Assembly: GCF_001662075.1 (NCBI RefSeq)
Contig: NZ_LYPL01000003.1
Span: 406,230 to 470,229, forward strand
Source of the DNA: Rhizobium bangladeshense
GTDB taxonomy: Bacteria; Pseudomonadota; Alphaproteobacteria; Rhizobiales; Rhizobiaceae
Reading direction: 5' to 3'
Length of the DNA: 64,000 nt
Shown here: piece by piece, positions 63,877 to 64,000 of the stretch
Layout of the letters: each line of letters begins with the position of its first letter
Numbering within the stretch: the first letter of the stretch is position 1
Program-made: the position numbers and the translations under genes
The notes under the pieces: model-generated
Databases searched by the model: none
The model's input: only the letters and a program-made list of their open reading frames with translations
Told to the model about the DNA's origin: nothing

Positions 63877-64000
63877 GGCTGTGGTGACAAATTAACGAAT
63901 TGGGATTCCGTTTGAGGAGCAAATCAGATTCAACGCTGACTTTTGGAGGTCAGCGATGGAAGGTGAAGTTCTCCGGGACGATCAGTGGGATCTGTTGAAG
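63877..64000 (+). mobile_element. left end of an IS5-type insertion sequence, cut by the window
   Basis: Directly after the repeat (CTAG at 63874-63877) the sequence changes to GGTGACAAATTAACGAATTG and then GGGATTCC, resembling the ends of rhizobial IS5-group elements, and leads into a transposase start at 63956. The exact terminal base, the inverted repeat and the target duplication cannot be fixed without the right end. CTAG would fit the target preference of some IS5 subgroups (inference). Confidence 0.55.
63956..64000 (+). CDS. transposase, N-terminus only (IS5-type)
   Basis: The final 45 bases encode MEGEVLRDDQWDLLK after a GGAGGTCAGCG ribosome site. A start of the form M..EVL.D.QW..L is common to IS5-family transposases. 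The rest lies outside the window. Confidence 0.6.
   Translation, partial: MEGEVLRDDQWDLLK

Overview
The window is chromosomal DNA of an alphaproteobacterium of the order Hyphomicrobiales, most likely Rhizobium (R. etli / R. leguminosarum group). The evidence is the high GC content, FtsZ with a very long Q/P-rich linker, PPi-dependent phosphofructokinase, the AzlCD/PrmA/SCO1/CreA/LysE complement, and the gene order ftsZ-lpxC-bamD-recN-ligA next to the dcw cluster. The assignment is inferred from gene content and protein style, not from a database search.

Layout. 1-10,100 (mostly minus strand): an RND efflux pump (transporter cut by the left edge, plus its adaptor), a class III nucleotide cyclase with a duplicated membrane tail, a decayed vapBC toxin-antitoxin module with an intact-looking operator, and the prkA-yeaH-spoVR operon. 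10,480-28,460: mixed housekeeping and accessory genes: a VOC protein, UvrD-type helicase, nicotinamidase, a large membrane protein, a RibD-type reductase, DUF2164, AzlCD, an M24 aminopeptidase, a 57-residue unknown protein with its own promoter candidates and terminator, PrmA, SCO1, an MCP-CheW pair, CreA, an exonuclease and a GNAT acetyltransferase.

28,488-55,651 is one long minus-strand envelope and division region. Read in the direction of transcription it is mraZ-rsmH-ftsL-ftsI-murE-murF-mraY-murD-ftsW-murG-murC-murB, then an oppositely oriented sugar-nucleotide epimerase, then ddl-ftsQ-ftsA-ftsZ, lpxC, bamD, recN, a DUF6886-type gene and ligA. Together these genes make the lipid-linked peptidoglycan precursor, assemble the septal machinery and begin lipid A synthesis. 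Many neighbours overlap by 1-4 bases. Upstream of mraZ are four TGGGN repeats spaced exactly 10 bp apart, the expected operator for MraZ, and a CtrA-like box. RNase P RNA (rnpB) follows, then two tandem paralogous FAD oxidoreductases, a lytic transglycosylase with a seven-residue repeat, an amidase, a TerB/DnaJ protein, PPi-phosphofructokinase and a LysE exporter. The window ends in a dispersed repeat abutting the left end of an IS5-type insertion sequence.

No CRISPR array, prophage, tRNA or biosynthetic cluster was seen, and no wholly novel multi-gene system is evident. The most interesting items are the nested repeat element whose copies supply the stop codons of the genes before them, the doubly frameshifted vapBC, the MraZ operator, the small protein at 21,285 with a sigma-54-like promoter, and the gene interrupting the dcw cluster.
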